From NCBI GenBank assembly GCA_016785225.1, contig JAFBJZ010000344.1, positions 558,001-622,000 on the forward strand: a stretch of 64,000 nt of DNA, written 5' to 3'. Both the position numbers and the translations under genes were made by a program. Every line of letters starts with the position of its first letter. Positions within the stretch are counted from its first letter, which is position 1. Positions 37,801 to 50,331 of the stretch are shown one piece after another. The notes beneath the pieces were generated by a model. The model searched no databases. It saw only the letters and a list, made by a program, of their open reading frames with translations, and was not told where the DNA came from. The DNA is from Psettodes erumei (lineage: Eukaryota > Chordata > Actinopteri > Pleuronectiformes > Psettodidae).

Positions 37801-39009
37801 TGGTGATACTGATAATGTGCAACTGAAACAAACAAAATTGCATTTGCTCTGGTGGAGATTATTTATCCATGCCACACAAGTAGCACTTGATTCATCTGAT
37901 GGACTGATGTATCTTGTCATGTGTCTGTTCCCAATCTGATGGCTATTACATCCCATGCAATGATGGGTTTAATGATAAATGTAAGGGCTGATTTTCATAA
38001 CTAAAATCATTCAGCAGCACTACCGAATGAGTGCGCATCCTTCTTGATGCCTGACAAATTCGGTATACTGGAAAGGAGGAGACATCACCTCGTGTGTGGC
38101 AACAGCTGGAACAGTATACAACAGACTGAAAGCCAGAAAGACTTTTTATGGTGCCTCACCCAAAAACAATTGGTGGAGCAGCGCTATTTTATTGTTGTTA
38201 AATACTGTAATTATGAAACTGCCAGTCAAATCTTGAGAGAATAGAAGAAAACAATGCATCGTGGGGCAAAGGATTACTTCATGAGTGTTGGCGGTGTGAA
38301 GGTTGAAGTAATAAACCTATGAATAGGATCCCTTATCAGAGTTTTATTTCCTCTCCACTTCAAATGACTTATTTGATGATTAGGACTGTGAGCGTCTCTG
38401 ATCTTTTGTTTATTTTCACCACTTATGTTAATTGCATTTGGTTTTTGCAGAGATATCCACTGACAAAATGGAGTCCACAGCCATTTTTAATGAGCCCCCG
38501 GCTGCTACTGCTGTAGCTGTGACACAAAGTAACTGCGTTAAAATGCTTTGCTGTGTTAGGCTTAACAAAACTCTATCCCCTAGAGTGAGCCCATTTCAGA
38601 CTGCTGGGTTGGCAGAACACCCTTTTGTGTATAAGAGTGTGGATGTTGGAGGTTGTATGTATGCCCCTCCAGGCTCCTTCTCCTCATCAGTCAGCACCAG
38701 GGGGTGCTTAAAACACGACTCAATCACAGCTACCGTAAAGCCCCAAGAGATGACTGTCAATCAGTGTCACTGCATAAAGAAAAGAAAATGTCATTTACGT
38801 TTGTAGATGCCTGGTACCTGGGGTAATTTCTCTTTTACCTCGCATCAATTTCATTAATGCATCATAAAGGAGTACATGCTTTACGCACATGATATGACAG
38901 CAACAGGGTATGGGACAAGGAAGAAAATGAATGAAAGGAATAAAATATGTGAGAGCACAGGAAGCAAAACCACTAGCTAATATGAGCTCTAAGTATCGTA
39001 GGGACTCAC
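34862..39009 (-). other. epha4: epha4 intron in juxtamembrane region (4.1 kb)
   Basis: A phase 1 intron of AT-rich, mostly unique sequence. Open frames in it are short and show no recognisable domain. No clear transposon end was seen. Confidence 0.85.
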
Positions 39010-39074
39010 CTCTTCCTGTGCTGTAATGTTGCAACTTGTCACTGTACACCGCCTCCTTGGTGTATGCCCTTTTC
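39010..39074 (-). CDS. epha4: epha4 exon: proximal juxtamembrane segment
   Basis: This 65-nt mini-exon (acceptor ctccctcag, donor AGAG|gtgagt; phase 2 in, phase 1 out) encodes residues 245-266: RKRAYTKEAVYSDKLQHYS then TGR. The YSDKLQHYSTGRG sequence is characteristic of EphA4. It joins the membrane anchor to the regulatory juxtamembrane exon. It is too short to be found by open-frame length alone and was placed by phase and homology. Confidence 0.95.
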
Positions 39075-40104
39075 CTGAGGGAGCAATGAATATTGAGAGA
39101 GAAAAGAGAGAGTGTAAGAGATGACAGGATGAAAGGAGGTGTAAACGAAGCCTTATTACTGTTCAGGGCTCTCTGTATGGCCTGAAAATGACGTGGCTGA
39201 AATTGAATCAGCTGCAGAGGGTTAGCAATGGTAAATGAAGTTTATGAAAATGAGCTGATTTTTAATTAGACCTTGATAGGATCTCTCTGCTTTTCATCTG
39301 TCTCCTCTGCCTCAGCATCAAAAGAGCCTGGCCCGTTTGATGAGCACTTTACTTGCTCAAAGTTGCACACAGCGCTGCAGAAAATTTGACTTTCATATAT
39401 CTGAAGCAGAGCAAGATAGGAATGTGACAGTGTGACAAACTGCACCCATATTAAAGTGGCTTGACTTAGTTAACAGGGCAAAGTAGTAATTGTTAAGCTC
39501 TCTGTGGAATTGAAAATTCCATTTCAAATGTGTCAACTTGACTTTCCTTTCCATCAAATTGATTGCTATTAATAAATGCTTAATAAGCAGATGCATAAGT
39601 GTAGTGTTGTGTTAGAAGTATAACCAGGGGATTCGGCATTGGCTGATACAGTCTTAAAACATGCCATAACAGATGAGTTTTACTGTCAAAGAATGCCGGT
39701 AATTTTCAAAAAAAATTTCCAGATTTATCAGTTCATATATCAAAACATACGCTATTATGTAGCAAGCAGCCATATATGGTTTGATTCTGTTTTTTCATAA
39801 CCTGTGCAAACTTGCTTGTCTTTCAGTAATTATCATCAAACGGGGAGCAGGAAGTGTAGTGGATAGTACGGTGTTCATATTATTATGTCCACCTATATTT
39901 ATTACATGCTGTATAGTTTTATTACAGAGGCAAAAGTAGGATGGAATGTTTAGGTGCTTGAAAATCCAAAGTGAAATTCTCATAATTATTATTACATTGT
40001 TTTTTAAAGTCTATTTGTCAGGGACAAATGCAGCAATGGCATCCCTAAGTTTGCTGCAGCTTCTGCACAAATTACAAGCATCTGAGAAAGAAAAAGGTGG
40101 TTAC
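39075..40104 (-). other. epha4: epha4 intron (1.0 kb)
   Basis: A phase 2 intron between the transmembrane and juxtamembrane exons. I see only unique AT-rich sequence. Confidence 0.9.
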
Positions 40105-40213
40105 CTGCTGCACACGATGGAGATAGCAACAAGGGAAACAATAAAGACCACTCCTGCTGCGGCCGACCCCGCAATCAGAGGGAGTTGTTCCCTCAGCTCC
40201 GACTTGAAGTCAT
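40105..40213 (-). CDS. epha4: epha4 exon: transmembrane segment
   Basis: This 109-nt exon (acceptor aacacag, donor AGCAG|gtaacc; phase 1 in, phase 2 out) encodes residues 209-244. An acidic/basic linker (DDFKSELREQ) precedes a hydrophobic stretch of about 23 residues beginning LPLIAGSAAAGVVF and ending SIVC. Its AxxxG small-residue pattern suits helix packing, and a basic RKR stop-transfer signal is completed by the next exon. This is the single-pass helix of a type I receptor; the kinase lies on the cytoplasmic side. Confidence 0.96.
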
Positions 40214-42634
40214 CTGTGTTACACAAACAGAAAGACATGCGGGCAGACAATGAGAATGGCTTTGGTAAGGCTTAAGACCATGACTGTATTTATTTGGAGG
40301 TGTGTATGTAGGTGTGTGTTTTGGACGTAAGGGGAGAGATAGGAAGAGGCAGCGCAGAGTGGTCGAACTGGGCGTACAGATGGATAAAGAAAACACATAC
40401 ATCTCTCTGCTGCGAGGTGGTGACTGAAATCCGGTGAGCTTTAGCAAGACTCACTGACAGGTTGTGTTTGATAAACCAGGAGAGAGACAGAGTGTGAGAG
40501 AGAAGGATAAAACTGATGGTTGGAGAGAGCGCGGGGGTGGGTGGGGGCTCTCAATCTTCTTCTGCCATACCTGTCAGAAATGAATGGATGAGAAAATGCA
40601 CCTTGGAATGTTGTTTCTCCAGTGTTGAAAAGGAAGTCATCCCCTGCCAATCACACATAACAGCCTGGACATGTTTTATGTACAAAGCCAGGGCAGGCTG
40701 TCGTTAGTTCAAAGGACCGCCCAAATGCCGTCTTAAAACCGCTACGCAGCAGTGGCCTCAGTCATCTTTTTGTGTGCCAGCCTTTCCATGACTTTGGCAC
40801 CCGGAAACACTGTGGTGAAAGCAACGCATGATTTAGCAAGCTGCAGGCAAATCAACAGCTTCTAAATCCAATCCCCCATGTAGAATGGGCCTATTGGATT
40901 GAAGTGATAAAGGAAGAACTAGTGCATCTACGGAGCAGTGCAAGAGCTGGGATATATGAAGAAACTCAATGTGACAGAAATTGCTCACATTTTTTAACCT
41001 GCACACATCAAGTGTGTTTCAGGCTAACAGTGTGAATGATGTTCTAGCTACTCAGGCTTCCAGGCAGTCTTCCTGTTTCCTCCTTTGATGGATTTTAGAC
41101 ACAAGAGGTCCATATAAATCTACCCTTTTCCCATATGAGAATGGTGGTTTTTTTTCCCCCCTGACAGTCAGAAATCACACAGCTACCTGTTCCTAAGGTA
41201 AATAGGCTCCTATTACAATCAGGCAGTTCTCACAGCCTTTGCCTATTAGAGAACTGAAGAACACTAGACACCTTAGTGATGAACCAGTCACTGTTTTTTC
41301 AGCACACCTGTCATTCAAGTGTGCACTGCTTGCAAGCATGTGTCTTTGGGTGTGCGGAGGTGGCAAAAGGACACCTTGTGGAGGTGCAAACACGCTGAAA
41401 GGAAGACAAAAGGAATTAAAGGTTTTGAGAGAAGAAACAAAGAGGGGGAGGAGTGGTTGGTTGGCGAGGTAGTGCCTTCATGAAACAACGGAGCACCTAA
41501 GCGGGTGGGGGGGTGGAGACTGGCACAGGGGCAGGAGGTGGAGCCATAGGCCATAGGTGTGATTGTCAGCAGTTCTCCAGCGTCTGCTGCTAATTGCCTC
41601 GACGAATGTTGCGCTATGGCAGCAAGCCAACGGATGAAGCAGCAACTGCATTTGTGCGAGCGAACGTGATGCGCATACATATATGATAATTTGCAAATGT
41701 GGGGGAGAATGAAGGGGCCATGACTGTGCCATTACATCTGCTCTGCACAGGTAAATAGCCTCAATAAACACCGACATCATCATCATCATCCTTCCCATCT
41801 TCCACACCCTCTAGATCAACACCGTCCGATTAATCGTTGTCTCCATTATGCAACTTGAAAATATCACTCCTGTCTTTTTTACATTATAAACTATGGCTTC
41901 ACGTGCATAACAGGTTCATATTTCAGCAAGGTCCACTGAGGAAGCTCTTTGGATAATCTAGTGAATGTTACACATATCCAGTCAAATGTTTCATCCTCCC
42001 AGACTGAATCATGCTGCGAATCATCCGTCCATACTGAATCACACTACCATTGATTTCAGTTCCTGGCAGCGCTACAAAGAAATAATACACAAAGCCACCA
42101 TCACTGACTCTCTGCACGCATGCACAAACCTCCATGCACTTACATTAATAAGCATAGATCCACAACCTTGCCAGTGTAGCAGGTGTTGCAGGCCCTCTTC
42201 ATCCCCTTCCCTCTCCAACATTTCAAGCCCCCCCCCATGGCAAAAAATTTATCTCATCAACTACTAATCACAGCTATGCATTCTGGGACAGCTCTCCAGC
42301 AACAGAAGGGCCGGGTGAAAAACCAATTAGCTAAGCAGTTTGGATCAAGCACAGTTAGTTGCACAAACAAAAGACACTCAGCGTTCTACGCATTCAAAGC
42401 TCCCCCACAGACACTCAAACCTGACTGTGAAGGAAATTAATTTAGCAGCAGAAATAGAAGTGTGATCAAACATTGCTGTTCCCTTGTATCTCCACCACTA
42501 ATAATAACAAATACAAAGAGAGTGTTAAAAAAATTGGGGTGTGTAGTGTGTGTGTGTTTGTGAGAGAAAGAGCGAGGCAGAGAAGGATGGAGAGAGATTG
42601 AGAGAGCTGTTTCTCCTGGCTCGGCGATCCTTAC
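40214..42634 (-). other. epha4: epha4 intron (2.4 kb)
   Basis: A phase 1 intron. It contains a short CAT run near 41776-41790 and a C homopolymer near 42229-42237. No gene or mobile element was recognised. Confidence 0.85.
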
Positions 42635-42797
42635 CATCTGTGAGGGTTTGGAAGCACATCTTGCTGCTGTATTTGCCAAAGCCAGCCACAGTCCGCGCTC
42701 GCACCTGTACCACGTACACAGTCCCCGGCCTGAGGCCCTCCACGCGTGCAGTGTTAGTTTGGCTCCGCTGGATGGTGGAGTTAATCTCTGCGTGGTC
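42635..42797 (-). CDS. epha4: epha4 exon: second FN3 domain, C-terminal part
   Basis: This 163-nt exon has a ttttcag acceptor and a GATG|gtaagg donor, enters in phase 0 and leaves in phase 1. It encodes residues 155-208: DHAEINSTIQRSQTNTARV, then EGLRPGTVYVVQVRARTVAG, then FGKYSSKMCFQTLTD. The GLRPGTVYVVQVRARTVAG segment is the near-invariant F-G region of Eph FN3-2. NST near the start is a possible N-glycosylation site. The end of the exon leads directly to the short extracellular linker before the membrane. Confidence 0.97.
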
Positions 42798-43880
42798 CTG
42801 AAAAGAGCGATTGACACAGGGAGCGGGTTAGAGATGACTTAACACGAGGACATCATAGGGAAAGTGTTAAATCACACAGTTTCTCGTCAATGCCAGGCAT
42901 TTCAGACATTCAGTATATTCAGGATATAGTATCAGCACTGCAGTCTGATTTTGGGGGAAATTAGTTTGTCTGTATATTTTAGTTTTTTTTATAAACCAGA
43001 CATTACGGAAATGTAGTGTACTTTCTGATAAACGCTGACAGAAGATGGATGAACACAGCAACAAGTAGAGTAGGGCAGATAAAGAATAGGGAAAACTGCC
43101 CAGTTGGTGTTATGTGATGGAAACATTTGAACCTGAAATACAAAAAAAAATAGCGAAAAGCATATGCACAAAAATACACACACACACAAGCTCACTGATC
43201 TCACAAACACACAGCATCTCCCATTCTCTCCGCAACACATACATACACAATATGGTAATTAAAGGCAATCATTTCTTGCAAATTACAAAGAGCAATAGCT
43301 ACTCCTGAACAGTAATGGAATAACACTGCATATTTGTCTCTTCAGATGTGCTTTATGTGGCAGTTTAATTACTGCAAGAAGTCGGAACATTACATCCTCT
43401 TGTTTCATTGTCTGAAGTATAGGTTGCTTTTTAAATATGACAGCAGGGCCAATTCCCACCCATAGAAGGCATTTTATTTTTTCATTAAAGGACTTTTTAA
43501 AAATTCTTTGTGCAATCACTTTGTTGTAAAGTTCCATTTAGGTTTTGAAATGTTTTCCCCTGCTGGATGCACATTTTGAATACATGCAATTGTTTATGCA
43601 TGTATGGATGCATAGATAGAGCCATCCATTATGTGAATTTGGACTGTGGGACCTGCCTTCCAGAACCTGCAGTTGTTCAGGCTCAAGAGATGCCAGTCAG
43701 GCAGTGTGCTGCAGTTGAGTTTTGGGCTTGCTGGAGGTATCTGCTATGAGGGATCAGTAATTACTTAGGCCTGTCACCTTCCCATAACCCAGAGTGAATA
43801 TGACAGCCAGAAAATAAGACTGCACCTACACTACACCCACTGCTGCAGGCTGCTGATAGCTCTGAGCAGACATACTGTTG

Positions 43881-43882
43881 TA

Positions 43883-43914
<32 letters not shown>
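43881..43914. repeat. (GT)n microsatellite
   Basis: TATG units lead into a GT run, followed by a G-rich stretch (43915-43932). Confidence 0.9.
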
Positions 43915-44113
43915 GTGGTGGGGGGCGGGGGGTGTTTGAAATTGAAGGAGCGAAATTCTCTGCGTCAAACAGTGTAAATAGAGGTACGCTGTTGGGATGG
44001 TAAACACACTATTTTTTAATGCTGGACTACATCTTATAATACATGTATGAATAAAATATCTGCATTGAGAACAGTGTGGAGTGGAAAAAGTGGATAGGCA
44101 AGAAGGAAGGGAA

Positions 44114-44134
44114 GGAGGGAGGGAGGGAGGGAGG
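44114..44134. repeat. (GGAG)n simple repeat
   Basis: Short purine-only GGAG array within a longer purine-rich stretch (44097-44155). Confidence 0.85.
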
Positions 44135-44799
44135 AGAAGGAGGAGGATGGAAGATGATGGCAGGAAGCGATAAGAAACTGGAAGCAGAAGCAAACCACAT
44201 CAAAATCATTATCCAATCTGATTGGTGTAATTGAATCATTCCGGTTGCTCCGTCATTGAGCAGACGAGGTAAACACAGCGATGAAATCTGCTCCCCCCCT
44301 CACATAATGATGTGTGCAATCACATTAGGTCTTATTGGACACTCTGGGCTTGATGAAGACAAATGTTTGGGCTTGGGATGGGAGAGCATCACACCATCGG
44401 GGTTTCATTCCATCTCTGAGAGGAAAGAGACATTTACAGATACAGTGCTGGATATAACTGGTTTAGAGAGTTCAATCATTTTACAGACCCACTGTTCATT
44501 TGATCACACAAACTCAAATTTCTTCTGTAAGTGCTACATGCAAACACTAACATTCTGAAACTTCATATTGATGCAGCAGCTTCTGCATTTGAAAGAGCTG
44601 CAGAAGACCTGAGAGACCGCATGAGAGCCCCATGAGAGACTGGAACCACAGTCACCTATTCATCTGGTATAAGCCATGGTTGAGTGCACATGGACCACTT
44701 GGGGTCAGGATTTGTCTACTCCTGCTATCAGTCACTCTGTATGTCTCATGGACACACCCCCATCTGTTGAGTTTGAATGGAGGACAGGTGAGCAGACAG

Positions 44800-45130
44800 A
44801 TGGCAGGCCGCCAATGGGGGAGCATCCCTTGAGTGAGCACCGGCTAGGAATGGCCCTTTCATGCTGCCAGTCAAATGGGGGGGATTATGTGACACACACA
44901 CACACACACACTTCCACAGACCCACATCTGCCACTTAAAAATGAGCTGGCATTTGGCACTCCAGCAGGCCAGGGGGATAGCCAATAAAAGGCCATGCCAG
45001 GAGGGACTTCCAGCCATGAGAGGTCCTCTCCTGCTGCCAGTCAAATGGGGATTAGGAAGACCACACCCTGCTTCGCTAAATAAAGACAGAGTTGCAGGTG
45101 GGAAGGCAGATGGTAGAGCAGCCAATCAAA
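44800..45130 (+). repeat. partly duplicated segment
   Basis: CTGCCAGTCAAATGGGG occurs at 44864-44880 and again at 45034-45050, 170 bp apart, within related surroundings (ATGGCAGG, CCAAT, GAGCA motifs). A weaker third version appears near 45105-45150 (GCCAATCAAAAG). It looks like an old minisatellite-like duplication. Confidence 0.4.
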
Positions 45131-45624
45131 AGCACTGCCAGAGGTGACAGACAGGAAGCAATGCAGGGAATTTTAGCCTTCACAGCATTCATTATAACCA
45201 TTGTCACAAACTTAGCGTGAATGTTGATCCTAATCAATATTGTATATTACTTTCGGACTCCACATGTTTTACATGCTCTAGATGATGGCGAAGCATGCTC
45301 ACATCTTTTCCATTTACTGCAGCTAAGAGCTTTTGGGATTAAATAGCTATGTGCAATTACCTACTGTACCCCGCCTTCATGGCTACTTAGATATAGACAC
45401 AGTGAGAACCAATACTGGACTTTTTTGGATACACTTAATTGGACCTTCCAAGATCATATTGACTAGACTGCTGGAAGTCCAATACTTGTATTTTGTTTTA
45501 CCTGTTAAAAATATGCCTTGTAAATGCCAATTTCCCACAAATTGAGAGTGCACTGCCAGCTCTCTTTGAATTTCCTCTCTGCCACATTCTGCCATTTTCC
45601 CCTTCATTTCCTAAGGTTTTTTGT

Positions 45625-45730
45625 GGTGAGTTTTTCAGTCAAAATCCATTACTGTTGTTGGCCCGTAAAAGGCCAGTGAGACATTATATGTGATATTGGA
45701 CAATAAAAATAAACTTAACTTGACTTGACA
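45625..45730 (+). mobile_element. possible LINE/SINE 3' tail
   Basis: The segment ends GTGATATTGGACAATAAAAATAAACTT followed by repeats of AACTTGACTTGAC (written here in two pieces). This kind of tail, with short TTGAC units after an ATAAA-rich stretch, is typical of fish retroposons. The 5' part is not recognisable. Confidence 0.35.
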
Positions 45731-45888
45731 TGTGCCTGTGTGTGTGTTCAATACTTGTGTGTCTGTGTCTTTCAAAAACTGCCAAGCACCCAAAAAATGG
45801 ACAGCATGGCCACCTGGCACAAGGAGAGACATGGTGGGATACCATGTGTCCTCTTCACAGGCTCACAATCACACACATAGATGCATAC

Positions 45889-45893
<5 letters not shown>

Positions 45894-45932
<39 letters not shown>
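45894..45932. repeat. (CA)n microsatellite
   Basis: Perfect CA run of about 39 bp. Confidence 0.95.
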
Positions 45933-45934
<2 letters not shown>

Positions 45935-46889
45935 GGAAGAGCAGGAGGGGGGTGTATGAGGGAGAACATTCTAATATTATGTTTGGAAAGTGGAAAAGAA
46001 ATAAAGAAATCTCTTTAATGCTCCTGATTAAAATGTATAGCCTAAGGCTAAAAAGGGGGTGGGGGTATGGCAGTGGTTTGGGGTTGGGTAACAATTTAAT
46101 TCTCAGAGACTCAATGGGTTTTAGTACCAAATGCAAATAATTACCATGACCTCATGAATTCTAATGTAATAGTAAAGAAAATGCTAATTATTTTGTATAA
46201 AAATACAATGGTGATAAAATCTAATATTAAAGACAACTAAGCCTCTTAATCATTTTAATAAAGAAAGAAAATATAATACTAATTGTAGTAAAAAATTAAA
46301 TCAAAAATCACAAAAAATTCATGTGTTAAACACTAGTGAGGAAAGTACAATAAAAAAAGAGGTGAGAAGAATCACAATTTTTGCTTTGATTCTTTCAGTC
46401 TTGTTCTCAGTCAATTCATTTTGAGCAGACTCTTTGTATGCATCCCATTCACCTGAGACTAACAAGAAGGCCTGAGGAGGACAAACAAAGAGGGAGGGAA
46501 GAAGAGAGTCTGAAGGAGGAAATGTGAATACCCGTGCTGGGGGACGGAGGGAGTGCCGCAAAAGCCCTGCTTTTCACGAGTTCCATGAAATATCAAGTTC
46601 GTGCAACATCTGTGTGTGTCCACAACACTGTCATGGTCACCCCTGAAAGCTGGCAGGGAGAGGAGAATAATGAATAATTTCTCCTGGCTTCTCTTCTGAG
46701 GAATTGCTAATTGTATGTAAAGTACAAGGGAGGGGTTGCAAAAAAGTGCAGATGATGCTACGGTCAGTATGCTACACATACGTGTGACATGCTCTTTGAG
46801 TTTCTGCTGCCGTGCTGCTGTCATCCAGAATGTATACACCTGAACTGCTGCTGACACTTCCACAAACACAGACAAGCTCATGCACACAG

Positions 46890-46890
<1 letters not shown>

Positions 46891-46942
<52 letters not shown>
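46891..46942. repeat. (CA)26 microsatellite
   Basis: Perfect 52-bp CA run, the longest dinucleotide repeat in the window. It creates spurious open frames on both strands. Confidence 0.95.
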
Positions 46943-46943
<1 letters not shown>

Positions 46944-47734
46944 CACTCTCTCTGTCTGACACCAACATACCCAGAGTCATCAGTAACCAGAGTCAGTGGC
47001 TGCTCTGCTCTAGCCTTAATGGAGGGCATGACCTCCGCTATGCCGAGTTATTTCCACTCTCCCCAAATTTTCTGGCAACCAGAGGAAAAAAAGGCATGCG
47101 AAAAAATGGAGAGAATGAGAGCAAGGTATCCTACTTTTTCTCTTCAAACCTTTAACTCATTTCATCTTGCTTCCCAATTTGCAGGGTCCTGGGACCACTT
47201 ACTCTGTAATAAGAAGGTAGGTTGAAGAAGGCAGGAGCGCCTGTTGAGAGAACATCCTCCAGCACCTCACTACAGCTTTTTGTGTGAAATTATTAAAATA
47301 CAGTCTTTTTGGGGCCATTTCTATCTCTATGCCACTACTGCCTAAACTGACACTATAGATGGAAGACTGGATCTTTGCTTTGTAATTTTTGTAAATATTA
47401 CTATTAGTACAATACAATGTCTGCTTGGAACCATGGTTTAAATTACCAATTATTGGCCATACTCAACTATGACCTTTTGGTACTTGCTGTAGTTAGGCCA
47501 AAAGTTTTGAAGAAACAACTTTAACCAAGAAGTTGTTAGCCAGCAATGGTAGATTACACTGAACACTGTGGGTTATAACCATTAACTTTTACTTTTATAT
47601 TTTACATATTGTCTAATTGGACTCTAGTTGGGTCAATTTATCAAATTTGTGGTTTCAAGAATTATTAAACCACAAATTTGTTCTATGATTTTAGTAACTA
47701 GTATTATGAAGCTGTGTCTATTTGTGATCCCGTA

Positions 47735-47898
47735 GGGCATCCTGGCAGCCAGCCGTTAAGGTCATGTACCATGTAAGAACAATATCCCCAGTTCCAAACC
47801 ATCAGGGGCCCTTTGACCAGTGTTGCCCTGCACCCTCTTTCCATTTCATTTGTCACTCTCTACTATGAACTGCCAAAAGGCCAGTCCAGAAAAATAAC
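47735..47898 (+). mobile_element. degenerate tRNA-derived SINE
   Basis: The order of features matches a common percomorph-type SINE: a tRNA-like head with an A-box-like GTTAAGGTCATG, then CCATGTAAGAAC, then a decayed B box AGTTCCAAACC, followed by GGGGCCCTTTG, a CT-rich body (CCCTGCACCCTCTTTCC) and CAAAAGGCCAG near the tail. It is diverged and partial; the B box has lost its consensus. Confidence 0.5.
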
Positions 47899-49019
47899 AA
47901 AATAACTTAACATTAGTTGTTTAAAAAATTCAAGGCTGTTTCAAATAATTAAATTTCTGGTCAAAATTATATTATTGTTATAAGAATGCAAAAAAAGGTT
48001 TTTTTAATATGATTACCTTGAGGTATTACTCAACACAAAGTGTTACAATGCCACACTGCTGGAGAAATTGCCATTGTAAATGGCATCGGAGGCTTCCTAT
48101 GAGACAGAGCATACAGAGACACAGCTCTCTGCTGTGCTAAGGACTAGCTGACTGTGCCTGGCACGCTGAGACAATCAACTCCAGAACCACAACGGTGTGA
48201 CTACTCTCAGATTAATTCAGGCATCAGTGAGATGCATATAAAAGAGGGTGAGCATAGCAGGGCTATTTTTATATTAAAAAATGCCCTTTTTTCATGATTG
48301 AATTCTTCAGCCTGTATGTTACCCACGGCGCAGAGTAAAGCTGGGAGTGTGCACAGGAGTGTGTGACAGACATGGTGAGAGTCATCCATCCATAATTGCC
48401 TTTTATGACTAAAGGGCCACATCATCACTTCACGGCTGTGTGGCACTTCCAGATTTTCTGGACCTCTCAAGCATTCAGGGAATCAATGGAGAGCTGGCGC
48501 GACTGACCTAGATTGTATGCAGTTTAATTCCCTGCTTCTTTATATGCAACAATGCATGCAAGTACCCCAAGTCAAAGTGTGTGACACGGAGAAGGGATAA
48601 GGGCTTGTCATCATGCATGTGTATCATAGACTGGTATGAATATTATACACATGCTTTACCCTTTATTAATTTGCCGATATTTTGCATGAATTTCCTTGTT
48701 TTATGAGGGTTTTTGCGTAATCAGTCACAAAACAGTGACACATTCGACAGCAGCGGCTGGCTGAAGAAAAGTCTGTTTAGTGCCTATAAAAAGCCTGGTC
48801 AGATCCAAAATAGAGTGTGCAAAGAAGACCACCGATATGGAAATCTCATCTCCGCGGCTCAGTTTTTCACAAAGCAATAATTCTGACTCGCCCTCTGAGT
48901 CTTAGTCACTCTCATACGGTGGTCCATTTTCTAGACAGACAGCAACACATACAGGGGGACATGAGAAGGTACAGCTCATCAAGACAGAGGTAGACAGTGT
49001 AGAGCGCAACCTTTCCGTC

Positions 49020-49260
49020 ACCTGAATCATCCTAGTGCAATTAGCAATCTTGTCCTCGTTAATTCACTAATTTGTGATTACGCTGTGCTCATCTATTTGT
49101 GTGAGGACACGCTACATAAACATCAATAGGATTAGGTTTCATTGATATTCATGAGCTAATGGGAGGCTGTATAAGTGTTATTTACACGACACTAAGCTGT
49201 CTGGCAGATAAGGTTTCTCGGGGCTTTGGCAATCGGATTCAATTTCATGACCTATGCAAT
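49020..49260. promoter_or_regulatory. candidate conserved non-coding element
   Basis: This repeat-free block of intronic DNA has mixed composition and closely spaced homeodomain-type cores (GCAATTAGCAAT, GTTAATTCACTAATT, GTGATTACG, GATATTCATGAGCTAATG). The look is that of fish developmental enhancers, and Eph genes are rich in these. No conservation could be tested here. Confidence 0.25.
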
Positions 49261-50206
49261 GCCGGAGGGGAAAACAGCGAGCAATGCAGCTATTATTATT
49301 GGATAACTGAGTTTCCAACTGCAAACATCATTTAAAAACATGATTGTTGTCCTCTCTGATAGAAAATGCTAAATGTGACAACCTCTATTCTTAGGTGGGG
49401 TTGTGAATATTGATCCAGGAACCTTAGTCAAAATGAGTTTGTGTGACATAAATAACTCAACAGAAAAAGAAAAACATTTATAAGACTCTATTGATTTTTA
49501 TCTTTTATTTGGAAAGCACAACATGGGTGAAGGTGGACCATATCTCGCAAAAGTCTAAGCTTAAGATGACAAAGACTGTGGGGAGAAAAATATGCATGAA
49601 CAACCTTGCTATACCTATCGATCAGTTTTAGGAGGACAAACAAGGGCCCAAACAAAAAGCTAGAGTCTCTGATCTCTCAGTATCATTATGTCCAAGGCCT
49701 TGGGAAAAGCCTACAGGTCAATACCAGTGCAGCACTGGCACTGTGTGGTAGGACTGGGGACTTAATAAAGCAGACGTATTGTGTGTGAGCAGACGGGTCG
49801 ATGTGCGCACCCCCCTCCCAGATACAATGCATTTTCACAGTGGGGCAGGTTGCAGCACTGTGGAGAGTGGGCCTAGAGCAGAGGTCAACCTATTCACTGC
49901 ATCAGCAGCAGAAACCAAAGAACAGTGGGAGAGCCGGCGTGACCACAGTGAGAGAACATATTATCAGCCCAGGGGACTCTGTTCATCGATATCTGGAGAG
50001 CTTAGATTTTTGGGAGCTTCCAATGCAGTTTACCATGCATGTGCTGAGTGGGATTCACACCTGAAAGACCTTGCACCACTGCAGATACATATAGAAATTC
50101 TCACATACAAATATAATCTCACCATAAATACAGTCAGACACCCACCCACTCACATAAATTCATGCATTTACATACACGCACACAGACACACACACACTCA
50201 ACTTAC

Positions 50207-50331
50207 CTTCTCATAGTAACGCAGCTCATAGTCCAGAATGATGCCATTGGGCTGCTCTGGTTGTGGCCACGACAGGGTGAAGCTATTCATGGTGGAGCTG
50301 ATCTGGTGCATGATGGGAACTATGGAGGGAG
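50207..50331 (-). CDS. epha4: epha4 exon: second FN3 domain, N-terminal part
   Basis: This 125-nt exon follows a ctgcag acceptor and ends at AAG|gtaagt. It completes codon 113 (Ala) and encodes residues 114-154, reading PSIVPIMHQISST, then SFTLSWPQPEQPNGIILDY, then ELRYYEK. The LSWPQPEQPNG segment is the conserved B-C strand region of Eph FN3-2. The entry phase (1) matches the donor of the preceding exon and the exit is phase 0. No annotated-size open frame covers it on the minus strand because it is short and lacks a suitable ATG, so it is easily missed. Confidence 0.96.

Larger units (their letters stand above)
42798..50206 (-). other. epha4: epha4 intron inside FN3-2 (7.4 kb)
   Basis: A phase 0 intron. 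It carries several microsatellites (43881-43914, 44114-44134, 45894-45932, 46891-46942), a partly duplicated segment (44.8-45.13 kb), a LINE/SINE-like tail (45.6-45.73 kb) and a degenerate SINE (47.7-47.9 kb). A repeat-poor block at about 49020-49260 looks like a candidate conserved element. No exon was recognised. Confidence 0.85.

Noticed and set aside
46459..46980. Minus-strand open frame of 173 codons
   Set aside because: It runs through the CA microsatellite at 46891-46942, which yields a VC-type repeat. This is an artefact.
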